Positions 1 to 13,848 of a DNA stretch of 64,000 bases are shown here, one piece after another (the stretch's first letter is position 1; each line of letters starts with the position of its first letter). The notes beneath the pieces were generated by a model. The model was not told the DNA's origin. It saw only the letters and a list, made by a program, of their open reading frames with translations, and made no database searches. The position numbers and the translations under genes are program-made. This DNA is from Nymphaea colorata (taxonomy: Eukaryota; Streptophyta; Magnoliopsida; Nymphaeales; Nymphaeaceae), in NCBI RefSeq assembly GCF_008831285.2, contig NC_045144.1:7118176-7182175 (forward strand), in the 5' to 3' direction.

Positions 1-705
1 GAAGGCGTCCGCCATGATAAATCTTGCCCCCAACATTGTCGCGATGCCTGAGAAAACCTTGCCGTTCCGAAGACCCAGCGGGAGCTCGGGAAGTCGCATC
101 CACAGCTGCACTCGACTAGATGGCTCCATCTTATATGGTTGGCCCGGTTTCCAGCGGTTAGCAACGAGCACTTTGCGGCCTATCCACCACGCCCCTGGGG
201 TCAACACCTTCTGCAAATCCTCCTCGCAGGAAAGCCTCACGAGGAATGTACCCTCTCCAACGGCGGTGAACCGAACTTGCCTGATATCAGACGCAAACCA
301 CTGCTTCCTGAGAGAAGCAAAAATGGATGCATAGTCCATTTTGAACCGAGGGTTACCGCCCAAAAGGGTCGCAATTGCCGTCCATTCGAACGGTTGAAGC
401 ATACGCCCGTGGGCTTCCCCTGATATGAACAAGGCCTTCCTTCCGTCCTGTTCCACGATAGGCAGGTCCGGGAGATCCGCTAGATCGTCGTCCTCTTCTA
501 CTTTTTCTGCAATTTTGGCCCAACCGGGCCTGCACCCATCCACAACTGAATCCCCAGCCCCAGGCATTTCTCCATCGACTACTAACTGATTCTCCGATGG
601 AGGCACCGTCGGATCATCTCCGAGCGTTGGTTGAACGATCGTCTTTTCAGGCAGCACATGAGAGCCACGGCCCGATCTAATTCCTAACTCCATCTCCGAA
701 TCCAT
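1..705 (-). CDS. LINE-type retroelement ORF1 fragment (DUF4283), truncated by window edge
   Basis: An open frame reads leftward from ATG at 705 to base 1 (235 codons) with no stop, so it continues outside the window. Residues 1-90 are acidic and low in structure. From about residue 98 the pattern is that of DUF4283: RMLQPFEWTAIATLLGG, later VGEGTFLVRLSCEEDLQKVL, then a W-W-I-G-R and RVQLWMRLPELPLGL block. In plants this domain is usual in ORF1 of non-LTR (LINE) retrotransposons, normally followed by a CCHC zinc knuckle, which would lie off the left edge. GC content is clearly higher than in the flanking DNA, as expected for a recent insertion. It could also be a domesticated DUF4283 gene, but no intron or regulatory context supports that. 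Confidence 0.75.
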   Translation of the reverse strand, partial: MDSEMELGIRSGRGSHVLPEKTIVQPTLGDDPTVPPSENQLVVDGEMPGAGDSVVDGCRPGWAKIAEKVEEDDDLADLPDLPIVEQDGRKALFISGEAHGRMLQPFEWTAIATLLGGNPRFKMDYASIFASLRKQWFASDIRQVRFTAVGEGTFLVRLSCEEDLQKVLTPGAWWIGRKVLVANRWKPGQPYKMEPSSRVQLWMRLPELPLGLRNGKVFSGIATMLGARFIMADAF

Positions 706-2886
<2,181 letters not shown>

Positions 2887-4603
2887 ATGGAGGGCACAAC
2901 GGCAAGCGAGGCAGCCGGGCTGGGTGTCGGTGCCCTTCTGTTTCTGGCCACCATGGCCGCTCCTAAGATTGACGCCTTCATTGCGTCTTCGCAGAGGGGG
3001 TAGAACCTCCACCTTCAATCACTTTGTTCTGTGTTTTGGTTCTTCTACTTGTTATGGATTGGTGTTTTGCGTTTAAGAATTTCAGAGGGCCAGTATTCGA
3101 ACTGTCTTGGCTCTCAAATTCTTGCCATGTGAAACCATGGTGGTCCAAGATATCCTATTCTTCAAGAAGGATTGGAACTAGTTAATCGAGAATGTTTTCT
3201 ATTCGTTAGCTAGCAGTACTTGTGGTCAAAATTCCATTTCAAATTCTTACCAGTTGTTAAGATGATTTTGCATGTAATGCTTCATGCGCGTTTTCGTCGC
3301 TTAGTGTAGTTCTCCTGTCTTAACAGAATCAAATTACATACAGATTTCTTCAAGGACATTGATTATACAGGTTGTTAAAACTCTGCTCAAAAGGGTTCTA
3401 TCATGAGTAGCATGAAGAAAGTGGTAATTTGCTTAGACCAAGTGACAAGTTTGAGCTGCTTGTGGAATTTGAAGTAGCTGTCGTACCTGACGTAGGTAGA
3501 GCTTTGTGGACTTTCATTAGACTAATTTTGTGTTAAGTATCATGTTTTACCAGTTTGGGAGTTAGCATATATGCTGTCGAATTGGCTACAGAACATTTTC
3601 AGTTCGTGCCCTTTGCCTAAAGGAGTATTGCTTTTTTGGAACCAGAGCATGTTCAGAATGTTTTACTGCAACTATCCGATGGTAACAGTAGTGCTAAAAT
3701 CTCTACCCATACAATATGATGAGTATTCCTTTGAAAGAATGGATGCATATGGGATTAGAAGCTTCATCAATACCAAAAATGTTCTACTCAGACCTTTCAT
3801 GGTGGTTAGCAAATTGGGTTGATCAGAAAAGAGAAAAAAGTTCATACTGACATTCTAAGCCTTGACGCCTTATTGTGCAAGTATGAAAAATGACAAATTA
3901 ATTTCTATTTTAAATAGTTCTTTTGGAAGGTCCACTGCCTAGGCCCACCTAGCGCTGTATATAGTTCCAGAAGAACCTCTCATTTTTTGCTTTCCATACC
4001 AGTCCACCTGTGTGTAGTGACTGAACGACACATAACACTACAGATGCTACAAAAGTTGTGTTTTTACCCTCGAAGGTATTGTTGTGGTAAATTTAGAAGC
4101 CGTGAAGACAGATGGTGGCCAAAGGATTTTGTTCACCTCATTACAGTATCTAATTCCTTTTAAGTGAATCATTCTGCACCTCTCTTTGGTCTACGGACTA
4201 TAGTATTCTTTAAGCAATAGCCTCCTTAGTAGAAAATGTTATATATTTATCATATACTGTCTCCTCCTTTTATTAGCAAATAGCAATAACTGAACACCGT
4301 AGAGACACCTCACGTTCATGTTGCTTCTGTTTCATTGGAATGAAGGCAACTAACTATGGTTCCATATGTTAATGTTTGCTTCATGCTATGTGCAGCTCTT
4401 TAGGTATGTGCACGAGATGCGGTGATCTTAAAGTAATTGCATGTTCAAAATGTAGAGGACAGGGTGTAATCCAGGCAGTGTCCTTCAGTATGGTCAATGA
4501 TATCTTAGTACCACTTGGAAATACAGCGTCAAGTTCAAAACCTTGTCCTGGTTGTTCAGCCAAAGGTCATCTGTCTTGCCCTAATTGTTCAATGAAGATT
4601 TGA
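2887..4603 (+). CDS. SSUH2/DnaJ-zinc-finger-like small protein, two exons
   Basis: Exons 2887-2999 and 4396-4603; intron 3000-4395 (GT at 3000, AG at 4394-4395). The 113 + 208 bp give 107 codons, a protein of 106 aa. Residues 12-25 are hydrophobic (GLGVGALLFLATMA), a possible membrane segment or targeting region. Residues 43-61 carry CTRC and CSKCRGQG, and residues 88-102 carry CPGCSAKGH and CPNC, so there are eight cysteines in four CxxC pairs as in the DnaJ cysteine-rich (zinc-binding) domain. No J domain is present. Size and layout fit the plant SSUH2-like family (for example Arabidopsis At1g22630, from memory). Its function is not established; a chaperone-like or redox role is inference. 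The codon across the junction (GG|C, Gly) keeps the frame, which supports exon 1. The start ATG has a good context (CCAGTG before it), but a start upstream of the window's model cannot be excluded. Confidence 0.72.
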
Positions 4604-6858
4604 CATTTATCAGGTTATGTTTATATCAATATTAAGATGTATATTAACATTGTTGTTTAACTTTAAGAAGAGCATAAAATGTGTCTGGAATTTTGGACAC
4701 TATGAGAGCTCAGTACTAGTGTGGTGCTGCTTATGTAATGGTCTTTGATATTCACCGTGTTCTTAATGGATTTTGTTGAACAAAATATTGAGAAATGGAT
4801 TCATTACCTCTCCAACTTGAATATCTCAAAAGAATTAAGTTGCTGATAATATCGTGAAATCAACACATTAAATGCCGTTGTTTGATTGCTGTCCATGACT
4901 GACAGGTGGGGTGAAGAAGATCATAGGAAAACAATAGGTCATTTTTTATTCTGTTTTTTTCACATATGCCCTATTGTGTTCACCAGCATTTTCTTACATG
5001 CCGATATTGTAATTGCTTAAAATACTCATGCACAGTTTTGGGGAGTCCTGTTTATCGCGGCTGCTTTAACTAGTACCAAGAAAACAACCTTCCCTCCTGG
5101 TACATGTTAGCCAGGCAAGAGGGTGGGGGAGGAATAAAGAGAGAGAGAGAGAGAGAGAGTTTGTTTTTAAGGCTCTCTGTTCTTTGGTAACTAGCTTGGG
5201 AAAGTTCACCACGTTGGATGGTGAAGACAGGTTTGAAACATGGAAGGTATGTCTCCTGCAGCAAGGTCAAAGTTGCATGTAGTTCCAAGGTTGCGGGGAC
5301 GTCGAGAAAACAGCTTTCATTTGGAAATTAACATCAGGAACTAATTTGCAATATCTAAGTAGAAGTCAAGGCTGAATACGTCAGTTGCTTACAAGTAATG
5401 GTTGTATTTTGGGAAAAACAAAACTTTGAATTTATCATGCCACAAGATTTTGATTTCTTGAAGATCTTATAAAAGATACGGTTGATGTCAGAATCATGTA
5501 TTGGAAATTTTGTTAGGTGCCCAATAAGTAGCTTCGTATGTGCAGGCTTGATCAACGAAAGAATCGGAACACACACACTCTCTCTCTCCCCCTCCCCCTG
5601 TGGATCTCATGTTAGGGCCCCTGCTATTAATAAAAGGTGGATGCTAATATGGAGACCGTGACCTTTTACGGATTGGTGGAAATTATGAGACACCCGCAAC
5701 ATCTTCTATAAAAATGGAGCATTGCACCTTCCAACTTTGGCTCATTTAATCCTATAACTGATTTACGTATGTGCCTGGAGATAAAGTTCTCTGGTCCTCA
5801 ATGAACAGAAGCTTCTTGATCAACTCTCACATGACTAACATGTAAGCCCGTTTGGATGTATATTTTTGTACGGTGTTCATCTTGCCCTCACATCTTTCTC
5901 GCATCGCTTTAATGCGTAACGACAGTGTAGGGACAAAGAAATTTGTCTTTCTTCCTGTCCTTCAAATAGTGAATTACCAAACCGTTGTCATGGCAGGCTT
6001 TGATACAGGAAAATCAAATGTGTAAGCATGGAACGGGAGCATGTCGTGAAAAGCAACCCCAACATCTGGCGTGTCCATACAGTGTTCGATCCATGCCATC
6101 TATGAATAGATTCCCGTAGTTTGTGAATCCCATTTCACATTTCTTTGCAATCATTGCAAACACAGTTCATCAAACAATTGGAAAAAAATTACATTAGCAG
6201 AGACAATGAGATCAGAGACTAGGTGTGAAGCCTGTGGCGAGAAAATGTGGAGCAAATCTTAGAATGAAAGTGGTTTTCTTGGTAACTATATTCCTAATTT
6301 TATACCTCTTGAAACACGTGGTTGCCCTATAATAACTATTTGGCTAGAGAACATTATTAGACAAATCGATGACCGGAAAAGGAACCAGCAACAACGATAT
6401 AACGTCCAAACGAGCAAAGAACCGAGTGGTCTCATATATTATGTGAAGCGCATAAACTCCAAACGGTCAAAAGTTTAACTTCAAGATACTAGAATCTATT
6501 AGATGAAGAAAACTGGTTTCGACCAATTACCTCCAATCTCCCCAAAACAAAAGCGAAGAACCAACAGAGGAGACAAAAATGCAGAGTACTGGTCTCTATC
6601 TGTAGGAAAATACATCACATATGTGCCACAAATTACATGTCCATTTAAGCTCAATCTGTGGGAGATACAACATGCCATGTGACCATCAGTATTTGTGTTA
6701 GTCAGCAATAGGAGACCATTTAGTTTGGAAATAGAAGATCAATTAGCACAAAACATGCCACAGATGCTATTTGGCTTCAGTCGGTGAGAATGTTAGTACG
6801 ATCCCACAGAAGAGGAAACAAGCAGCATATACATCAGTGTCATCACATGATCCTGAAA
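4604..6858. other. Intergenic region between convergent genes
   Basis: Holds the 3' ends of the SSUH2-like gene (plus) and NRPB9 (minus), a (GA)n run at 5138-5159, and a CT-rich run at 5575-5600. Short open frames here have no recognisable motif. No further gene seen. Confidence 0.55.
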
Positions 6859-9800
6859 TCAATCTCTCCATCTGTGACCACAGTTTGGATTGCAACAGAC
6901 AAAAAATAAGGTCATTCCTTCCTCTCCTCTTGCAGCCGCCTGAAAGAAGACATTAATCAAAATACTAATAATATAGGAATTTATCAAAGACTTACAGATA
7001 AATGTGAAAAATAAACCAATAATGGAACTTATCTATACTAAAAGATCTATGATAATTGCACAATAAAAACTTCTGTTATGTTTATCCCCACACTCTTGTA
7101 AAAATAAAAAATGTAACCATCCTATGGACTCATTGTGAATGGCTTCCTCGTAAGAAAATTATTGTATGCATAAGCTTCGGCATTAAAAGGATGTAGTTCT
7201 TGCCATCGTAGCAGTTGCCAGTGCCAATTTTGTGTAATTCACTAATTTGACAATCATTGCCTCACAAAAAGGGTTGCCCATTTGCTTCATGGAGAAATCT
7301 GTGTAATTCACTAATTTGACAATCATTGCCTCACCTTGCCCATTTGCTTCGTGGAGAAATAGCATTGAGGACAGACAAATGTCACGGCAAATATATGAAT
7401 ATAGAAACTCGTAGAATCTAGAACTTATATTCTTGAACCTAAGGTACCACATATGGTTGCAACTACTAATCATTTTGCAGTTCATTCACTAGATTCCCAC
7501 CCGCCCAAACTATTAACAGTTACAAATCAGTTGCATGACTAATGAATTTGTATTAGCAAGACTTTTGAATACCAGTACTTGAGTTTCACTGACATTATCA
7601 CAAGGATTCATGAGTTATTACTTTTACATACTTAGAAAACAAGTACAACTTTCATATCCATCATGGTACAAGTTACAGAATAAAAAGAAAATCAGTTTTT
7701 TATTCCTTATTTGTCTTTTAATATTTCCCTCCTTGTTTGGAGTTTCAGAAAAGCAAGATCCTAGCAACTTCTCAAGTTTTATGGATTGAACAGGATGGTT
7801 GGATCATGGATGGTTAGTCTTGATAGCAGTCAAAGTCTATGGTGGTATACTTGCACAACTATTTCTGTCTGAAAGCAAAGACTTCACAATGATTTCAAAT
7901 GCAAGTTCCAGCTACACACTTACATGATGTGTGAAGATTATTGTTCATACCATTCTGCAACAATAAGATGATTACTAATAGGCAGTAAAGCTATGATCTC
8001 AAAAAGGATACCCTAACGCCTTTAAACTTTTATAATTTTCATGTATCTAATCCTGTCTGTTCCCCTAGATCTTGTGCATGACCCCTAGATCTTGTGCATG
8101 ACAGCATCACACATATACAATTTTGGCGACCAGATGTTGCTCACAATTCATTGAATCATTCCATAACAAAATTACTTCATTCTGAAGTTGAATACACTAA
8201 TTAGAGGTTCTATATTTTGTTTTAGAGAAATATTTCATAGACTAACATGGAAAACCGAAAGTTCCACCATTAAAAGAAACTTTCCGAAATGACAAAAAAT
8301 GACCTAAAAAACTTCACGGATCTCACACATGGCAGTCCCTATAAAAAATAAACTGTAGAAGCTCATGCAAATAAATGCCGACTTTTTCACAAAAAAAACA
8401 TGTTATAGAAGTTGTTGCATAAATTAGTATCAAGATTAATTTGTTCTGTAATATATTATAAAGCAAACACAACGGCAAGAAACTGAACCTGGAAGAAGAC
8501 AGCCTCTCCATGATTGCAGACAGTACATCGAACAGTTCTAGTCCTAGGAAGAGTTGGATCAGCAGCTACATCTTGTAATACTTGAGTACGCTCACCAACA
8601 GAGTGATGTATTTCGTTTCTATAGACACAGTTGTTATCAGCTACTTCCTGCAAACCAGAAAGTAATTTAGGACTTCACACCATTAGATGTTCATATTAGA
8701 ATGTAAAGGCAACTGTAAAACACAAGAAATAAAAAAATTGTTGTCTATAATTGTTCGCTAACCAAAAAAAATCCATAAAATAAGCCATTTCCTAGGAGCA
8801 CCTGTCATGAAACAATACTTCAAAAAGTGTATACAAGTACATCAATATTTAGCATTTTAATTAGACTTCAGAAAATTATCATACTTCCAATCTCGGCTAC
8901 AGTTTCAAATTGAACTTACAAGTTCAGAACATGCAACAACTGACATATTTAGTACATGTTGTGAAACAATACTTCAAAAAGAGCATACAAGTACGTCAAT
9001 ATTTAGTATTTAATTAGACATCAGAAAATTATCATCCTTCAAATGTCGGCTACAGTTTCAAATGTGACAAGTTGAGAACATGCAATGACTGACATATTTG
9101 GTGTTTGCCTCCAACATGGTCCTTTATCCAGGAAATATCATATTTCATATTTTCATCCAACATCTACAACTGGATGCTGATTAGACCACCTAGCTTTCAA
9201 GACAACCGCTGGTCCTGCCTAATGTCTTTCAGAGATTTGCTGTAGAAAAACTGCCTGGTGCTCCAGAGTCCCAGACTACTTGGTTGATAATTCATATAAT
9301 TTTTGTGCTATTTTTTGTTTGTGGTTTTTGAGAAAAAAATTGTAAACTTATGCCTGTAATTTGATTTCCTCGATGTTTACAAGGAAAGGAAGCTGCAATT
9401 TGCAACAACAATTTCTTATGGAGATAGACACTTCATGTAATTCAGATTGTTGCTTTTAGAGATGATTTATATATCTCATGCAAAATGGGGATCCTATCAG
9501 AACCTTGTTGTATGAGTAGTGGGAAACCCATTCACTCTACAGTAATATAACTGGACATGTCCGCTAGCCACAAACATGTATCATGAATCATGATATGATA
9601 TACAACTTATCCCAAAATGTTTTTGGTGTGCGTTAGAATGTCATGTCAAAGGCGCATACAGGACCTAGTAGGATATATTGACAAACTAGAGACATTGAAG
9701 CATGATGCAGAAACTGCCTACCCCACATTTTTAAATCAATGTTTTCAACTTTCAAGTGACCTATTCCTAAAGCCACGTTCCAGACAGATGATATTAAGTA

Positions 9801-10246
9801 TGTAAGCTAGCTAAAAGTAATTCAGAAGATGCCTTATTCAAAGGTCAAAAGGTAAGCAAGACTGAGAGTACACAGGTCTACAATCTATTTGTAACAATGG
9901 TAACAACAATAAAATGACAACGCTTTCTGCCTGAGATTGGAACTTACAAATTGAGGTGTCCAACAAGAAATATAATGAATCTTTAGGGAAACGCTAACCT
10001 GATGGTCGCAATTCCTGCAAGCATAAAGAAGAACCTTCTGCTCTCTGTCTTCTTTTGGGTACAATATGTTATTGCTGCAATTCACATATGTTCATTGAAA
10101 TGGTTAACAAGCACCAGCATATCTGGAGTCTAAATATCCATGAAATTCTAGCTAACAGTATTGCTATAACCTGAAAGGTACCAGTTGAAAATCCAAATAA
10201 AACAAAAAGAATTTTACCATTCGCGGCAGAATTTCATGGTACTCAT
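6859..10246 (-). CDS. NRPB9: DNA-directed RNA polymerase II subunit 9 (RPB9)
   Basis: Coding exons, in reading order: 10246-10218, 10074-9999, 8647-8489, 6939-6859. The 29 + 76 + 159 + 81 bp give 114 aa plus stop, the usual length of plant NRPB9. Two zinc ribbons are visible: N-terminal C7/C10 and C29/C32 (CREC, CRNC), C-terminal C76/C79 (CTVC) with C103/C104 and C108 ([13 protein letters not shown]). The linker [12 protein letters not shown] is typical of RPB9. RPB9 sits on the Pol II jaw and acts in start-site choice, elongation fidelity and TFIIS response, in the nucleus. All introns are GT-AG; the first coding exon is only 29 bp. A leader intron (10277-10640) lies upstream. Start choice: [10 protein letters not shown] is the conserved plant N terminus. 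Confidence 0.97.
7232..7360. repeat. Two-copy tandem duplication in NRPB9 intron 3
   Basis: Units 7232-7300 and 7301-7360 share a near-identical start (GTGTAATTCACTAATTTGAC) and end (TTGCCCATTTGCTTC). The second copy lacks about 9 bp after the GCCTCAC block. Confidence 0.9.
8062..8101. repeat. Exact 20-bp tandem duplication
   Basis: CCCCTAGATCTTGTGCATGA occurs twice head to tail at 8062-8081 and 8082-8101, inside NRPB9 intron 3. Confidence 0.95.
8803..9101. repeat. About 150-bp tandem duplication in NRPB9 intron 2
   Basis: Units about 8803-8952 and 8957-9101. Both run from TGAAACAATACTTCAAAAAG through TCGGCTACAGTTTCAAAT to a CTGACATATTT end, with scattered substitutions and small indels, so the duplication is not recent. 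Confidence 0.85.
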
Positions 10247-10790
10247 GGCTGCTCCAGCAAATTGGTCTCGACCTCACTAAACAAACAAAGAACATGCCAT
10301 CATCCAAAACTCAGTCAGGGTTCCAAAAGTATCAAAATTCTAACGCCCTTTTCCGATAAAGTTCGGTATGGACTTTCTCAAGCACTTGAACAAAAATCTC
10401 AAGCCCCAGATTACCATTTTCACAAATTTTCCCACAGAGCCAAGATAGAAAGCGACAAAAAAATATAATACAAAAAATCACCACCACAATATGAAAAGTT
10501 CCTAATACAATCATCTATCACAAACTACCACCAACAAAGAGGTGCAGAAAAAGGACCCAGTTTAAATGCATATAAGAGACAGAACCCCGCAGAAGGAACT
10601 CAGAAAACCACCGAGAGAGAAAGAGAGAGAGACTGTTTACCTGACTGAAGATTGACGAGGTTACGCCCTTGCTTCTCTGCCGTCCGGATTCCGGCGAAGG
10701 GACAACGGAAGAGCAGCTTGGGCAGCGGCAGCACACTGCGGGCAGAAGCGGAGGGCAGATTGTAGGGGGGAAACCATTTTTTGAGGGGTG
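10247..10790 (-). promoter_or_regulatory. NRPB9 5' leader with intron and probable promoter
   Basis: Reading leftward, a GC-rich block (10641 to about 10780) ends in CAG|GTAAAC at 10640-10635. A strong acceptor, TTCTTTGTTTGTTTAG, ends at 10277. So the leader intron is probably 10277-10640 (364 bp), and the second leader exon is joined to the coding start at 10246. The transcription start is not defined by sequence alone. Confidence 0.55.
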
Positions 10791-11276
10791 GCAATTAAGT
10801 TATACGGGTCGGGTACACAGACCATCGACCCGGTCAGGATCTCGACCCTTCCAGGGTTTTCCAATTCCAAGCGGGTGAAGGACAAAGACGGTTGGGTCGA
10901 AAACAGGAGCTCGGTTTGTTTGAAGGTGAATTTTCTCAAAGTCTGCATATATGAAAAAAAATTACATTAATTCACCTGACTATTTTTTTTTTTTTAAGTT
11001 AGTTGGGACTGTGTTCATTAAATAGAATCAGATAAATATTAGATAAATGATTTGGCCCATAACTGGTTTGATGTGTTCTCAGTTTGATTCTTGTGGATGT
11101 TATTTTTTTACATTGCAAATGGTTGCATGCGCGATACCTAAGTTGAAAAGTCATATGACCACCTAAGCCCGCACCAGTCTTTAACCTTGAAAGCAGGAGG
11201 AAAATGGGAATGGCTTCATCTCTCGCAACCCGCTAGTTCGAGGGCAGGACTGTGTTCAAACTTTTAGAGGATATTT

Positions 11277-11392
11277 GGTAATTAGAACATTACGTTCTTT
11301 GGAATGCAGTGTTTCCTGAATATAATTTTAAAAGAATACATAATTAAAATTGCATCTTAGAAAAATGCACATTACTATCATCAAACGCCCTC
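11277..11392. mobile_element. Tourist-like MITE with TTA target duplication
   Basis: 116 bp with imperfect terminal inverted repeats: GAGGATATTTGGTAAT at the left and, on the opposite strand, GAGGGCGTTTGATGAT at the right. It is flanked by TTA at 11274-11276 and TTA at 11393-11395. The 3-bp TTA/TAA duplication is the mark of PIF/Harbinger (Tourist) elements. Confidence 0.6.
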
Positions 11393-11756
11393 TTATAGGT
11401 CTTCAAAAGTTGGCTATCGAGGTGTCTGCCGATGGCCTGCCAAAATTTTGTTATGCTTGGCAAGCTCCTCTAACAGGACTGCAAGAGACTTAGAAAATGA
11501 TTTTTTTAGCTTACAATTATTATAATTTTTAAAAGGAAATCATCTTTTACAATTCATTTAACAAATGCCATGTTTCACATAAAATTTGTCAAATAAAAGT
11601 TTAGTTCTATTAGTATGTGCGTTAGATATATAAGAAGATACTTTAAAGATCGTGGGCAATTGTTGGAGACAAAAAAAAAAAGGTGACCTTTTTAGTTTCT
11701 CAAGTTCACCGACTTTCAATTCAAGTATTTACTTGAGAGGCTTGTATCATTTTCAT

Positions 11757-11801
11757 TAACCAAGTTGGTAGACGGCTGTTCGTTTTGAATCCCCAAAACA
11801 T

Positions 11802-11832
<31 letters not shown>
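11757..11832 (+). mobile_element. SINE-like tRNA-derived segment with poly(A) tail
   Basis: A-box-like TAACCAAGTTGG (11757-11768), B-box-like GTTTTGAATCC (11782-11792) at tRNA spacing, then a 29-bp poly(A) run (11804-11832). A tRNA-like head directly followed by poly(A) fits a short or truncated plant SINE or a retroposed tRNA fragment. It is not a working tRNA: the acceptor end is absent. Confidence 0.45.
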
Positions 11833-11835
<3 letters not shown>

Positions 11836-11849
11836 AAGGTATAATGGGC

Positions 11850-12150
11850 ATAAGGCTGGCCCGGCCCAGCCGGAGAGCTGGGTTCAGGCCAACCCGATGC
11901 CCGAAACTCAAGCTTTGACTCGAGCCTGATACTCGAAACCTAAGCTCGAGACCAGCTTAAATACAATAAAAAATGTTTTTTAAATATAAACTATTTTTTG
12001 AATATAAAATATATTTTTAATAATAAAATATATTTTTTAATAAAATAAAAAAAATATTGTTATCGGGCCAACCCGAGCTAGCCCGATACAGTTTTTTCGA
12101 ACTCGAGCCAGCCGGCTATCGAGTGCCCATTGGGTACTTCGGCCCAATGC
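11850..12150. repeat. GGCCCGGCCC / CTCGAG-type degenerate repeat
   Basis: GC-rich flanks built from CCCGGCCCAGCC, CCAACCCGA, CTCGAGCC motifs surround an AT-only core (about 11960-12060). A related block, without the AT core, is at 46862-47033. No coding frame. Origin unknown. Confidence 0.6.
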
Positions 12151-12595
12151 CGAAGTCTAACAGTAGGAGAACATCTCAATATACCAAAAGTATACTCTCC
12201 GTGCCCTAGGCCGAGGTAACTTTTCTCTGGCAATATATCTCCCCCTACTTTTGAAGGTTTGACTGCTCATTGTCAGTCTCGATTCCTCCCTTGCACCACA
12301 TAAATAAACACTCTTGCATTGCACCTTGATTAAAATAGGCCGCGTGTATTTTGCTATTCAACAAGGAAATTTAGCTAGTCAGTGGTCCATAATACTGCTC
12401 CGAGGTCTGTCCTGACAGGTGCCCTTTGTTATTTATTTGAGTGTGGGATAAAGCTACAGTCAGCGACAGAACCAGAATCACTGACCCTTGTCTATTCTAT
12501 CCACCGCATGTGGCATGGCTAGACTAATCAAAAATTGTCGATGAGCTGGTGTGACAATTAGCTCAGCTGCTGGCTACAGCCCATAGATCTTAGAA

Positions 12596-12980
12596 ACTAG
12601 CAAGATCCAATCAAACGAGGCCAAGTAGGCCTCGAGTCGAGCCAGCTCAAGTTTGACTTGAACTTGCTCGTCCTCAACTCAAACTCGACTACATAATACA
12701 TGTTGAATTATGATGATTCAGAGGAGTAACAACTAAACAAGTTAATCGAGTTAAATGTACTAAAAAACGAGACATGCTTAACATAAATGAGATCAAAGGA
12801 ATTGAGTTCAAACTCAACGTCGAACTGTCAAGTCGGGGTGAAGTCGAGCCCGAGCTTTTTCTATCAAGCTCAACTTGAGTTTGAGTCCAGTTCAAACTCC
12901 AGTTTTATGAGTCTAGCCGAGGACACAACTCAAACTCAACTCGTGAGTATCTCTCTCTCTCTCTCCCCTCGATTAGTGCG
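12596..12980. repeat. TCGAG/CTCAAACTCG-rich degenerate repeat
   Basis: Short words such as CTCGAGTCGAG, CAACTCAAACTCG and GTTTGAGTCC recur on both strands, ending in (TC)n. The same word set appears at 47451-47690. Looks like a diverged foldback or simple-sequence family. Confidence 0.6.
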
Positions 12981-13848
12981 AACAAGTCATGAAATCGTAA
13001 TGTTATAACCACCTTTAATATTGAGGATTTGGGCCAAAACCAACCATTTATATGGGCATCATGATGCACATAAGGTAATTTATGTGAATCTAACAAGCAG
13101 AGTAAGAAGGATTGAGTGGTCGCATACATGCGTGATCCATAGGAAGGTCCCAAGAAGTGGATGCTACCATTCCTAAACATGAAGAAGAATTGTGGAATTA
13201 CGGAAATATTTTTTCCACTAAAGTTTCGATTGACTGTAATATGACCAAAAGGACTAAAGAATTTTTTATTTTCAGGCGCACCTTCTAACGAAAATTCTCT
13301 AAAAGGAGACCATCTTTACGCTTTTCAGAAAAAAAACATCAGACAAAAAGCCTGGAACAGGCTTCCCAATAGCTATAACTTTTTTCTGAATTTGACCCTT
13401 TATTAAAAAAGGTCAAGAGTGAATAGTAATAATGTACTTTGATGAAACTGTTAATATTGAGGAAACGTCTTACCTTTGTTTGACAGTTTTTCCGAAAAGC
13501 GTGGTCCTTGCCCCAAAAAATAGTCACTTTTGAGGCCTGAAAATGAAAATTCCCAGAGATGGAAATAAGAAAAAGCTCATATCCCTTTCCCTGATAATGT
13601 TAAGTTGTTATGCACGTAGGTCCATCCATAATGTATGCATACCGCATTACAGACATGACCATTTTATTACTTTAATCTGAAGCAATTTTTCAGGCTTCCA
13701 CGAGAATCACGTTGTCTGCACTACATGGTGAACTTTAGTTAACCTTCAGTTTGAAAACATAGTTCTAAGTTAATGTAGGAAGATGCTACAACAAATATAT
13801 CAGCATTTACACGATATAAAATAATTCAATAGAAGGCTTCTGTACATT

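Larger units (their letters stand above)
10791..13848. other. Intergenic, repeat-rich, no gene seen
   Basis: Between the NRPB9 promoter and the 3' end of the RCC1 gene. It holds a Tourist-like MITE, a SINE-like tRNA-derived segment with poly(A), and two GC-rich degenerate repeats, each listed separately. A (TC)n run lies at 12949-12965. Remaining short frames look accidental. Confidence 0.55.

Noticed and set aside
3571-3822. 83-codon frame in the SSUH2-like intron
   Set aside because: No motif, and joining it would break the well-supported junction between exons 1 and 2.
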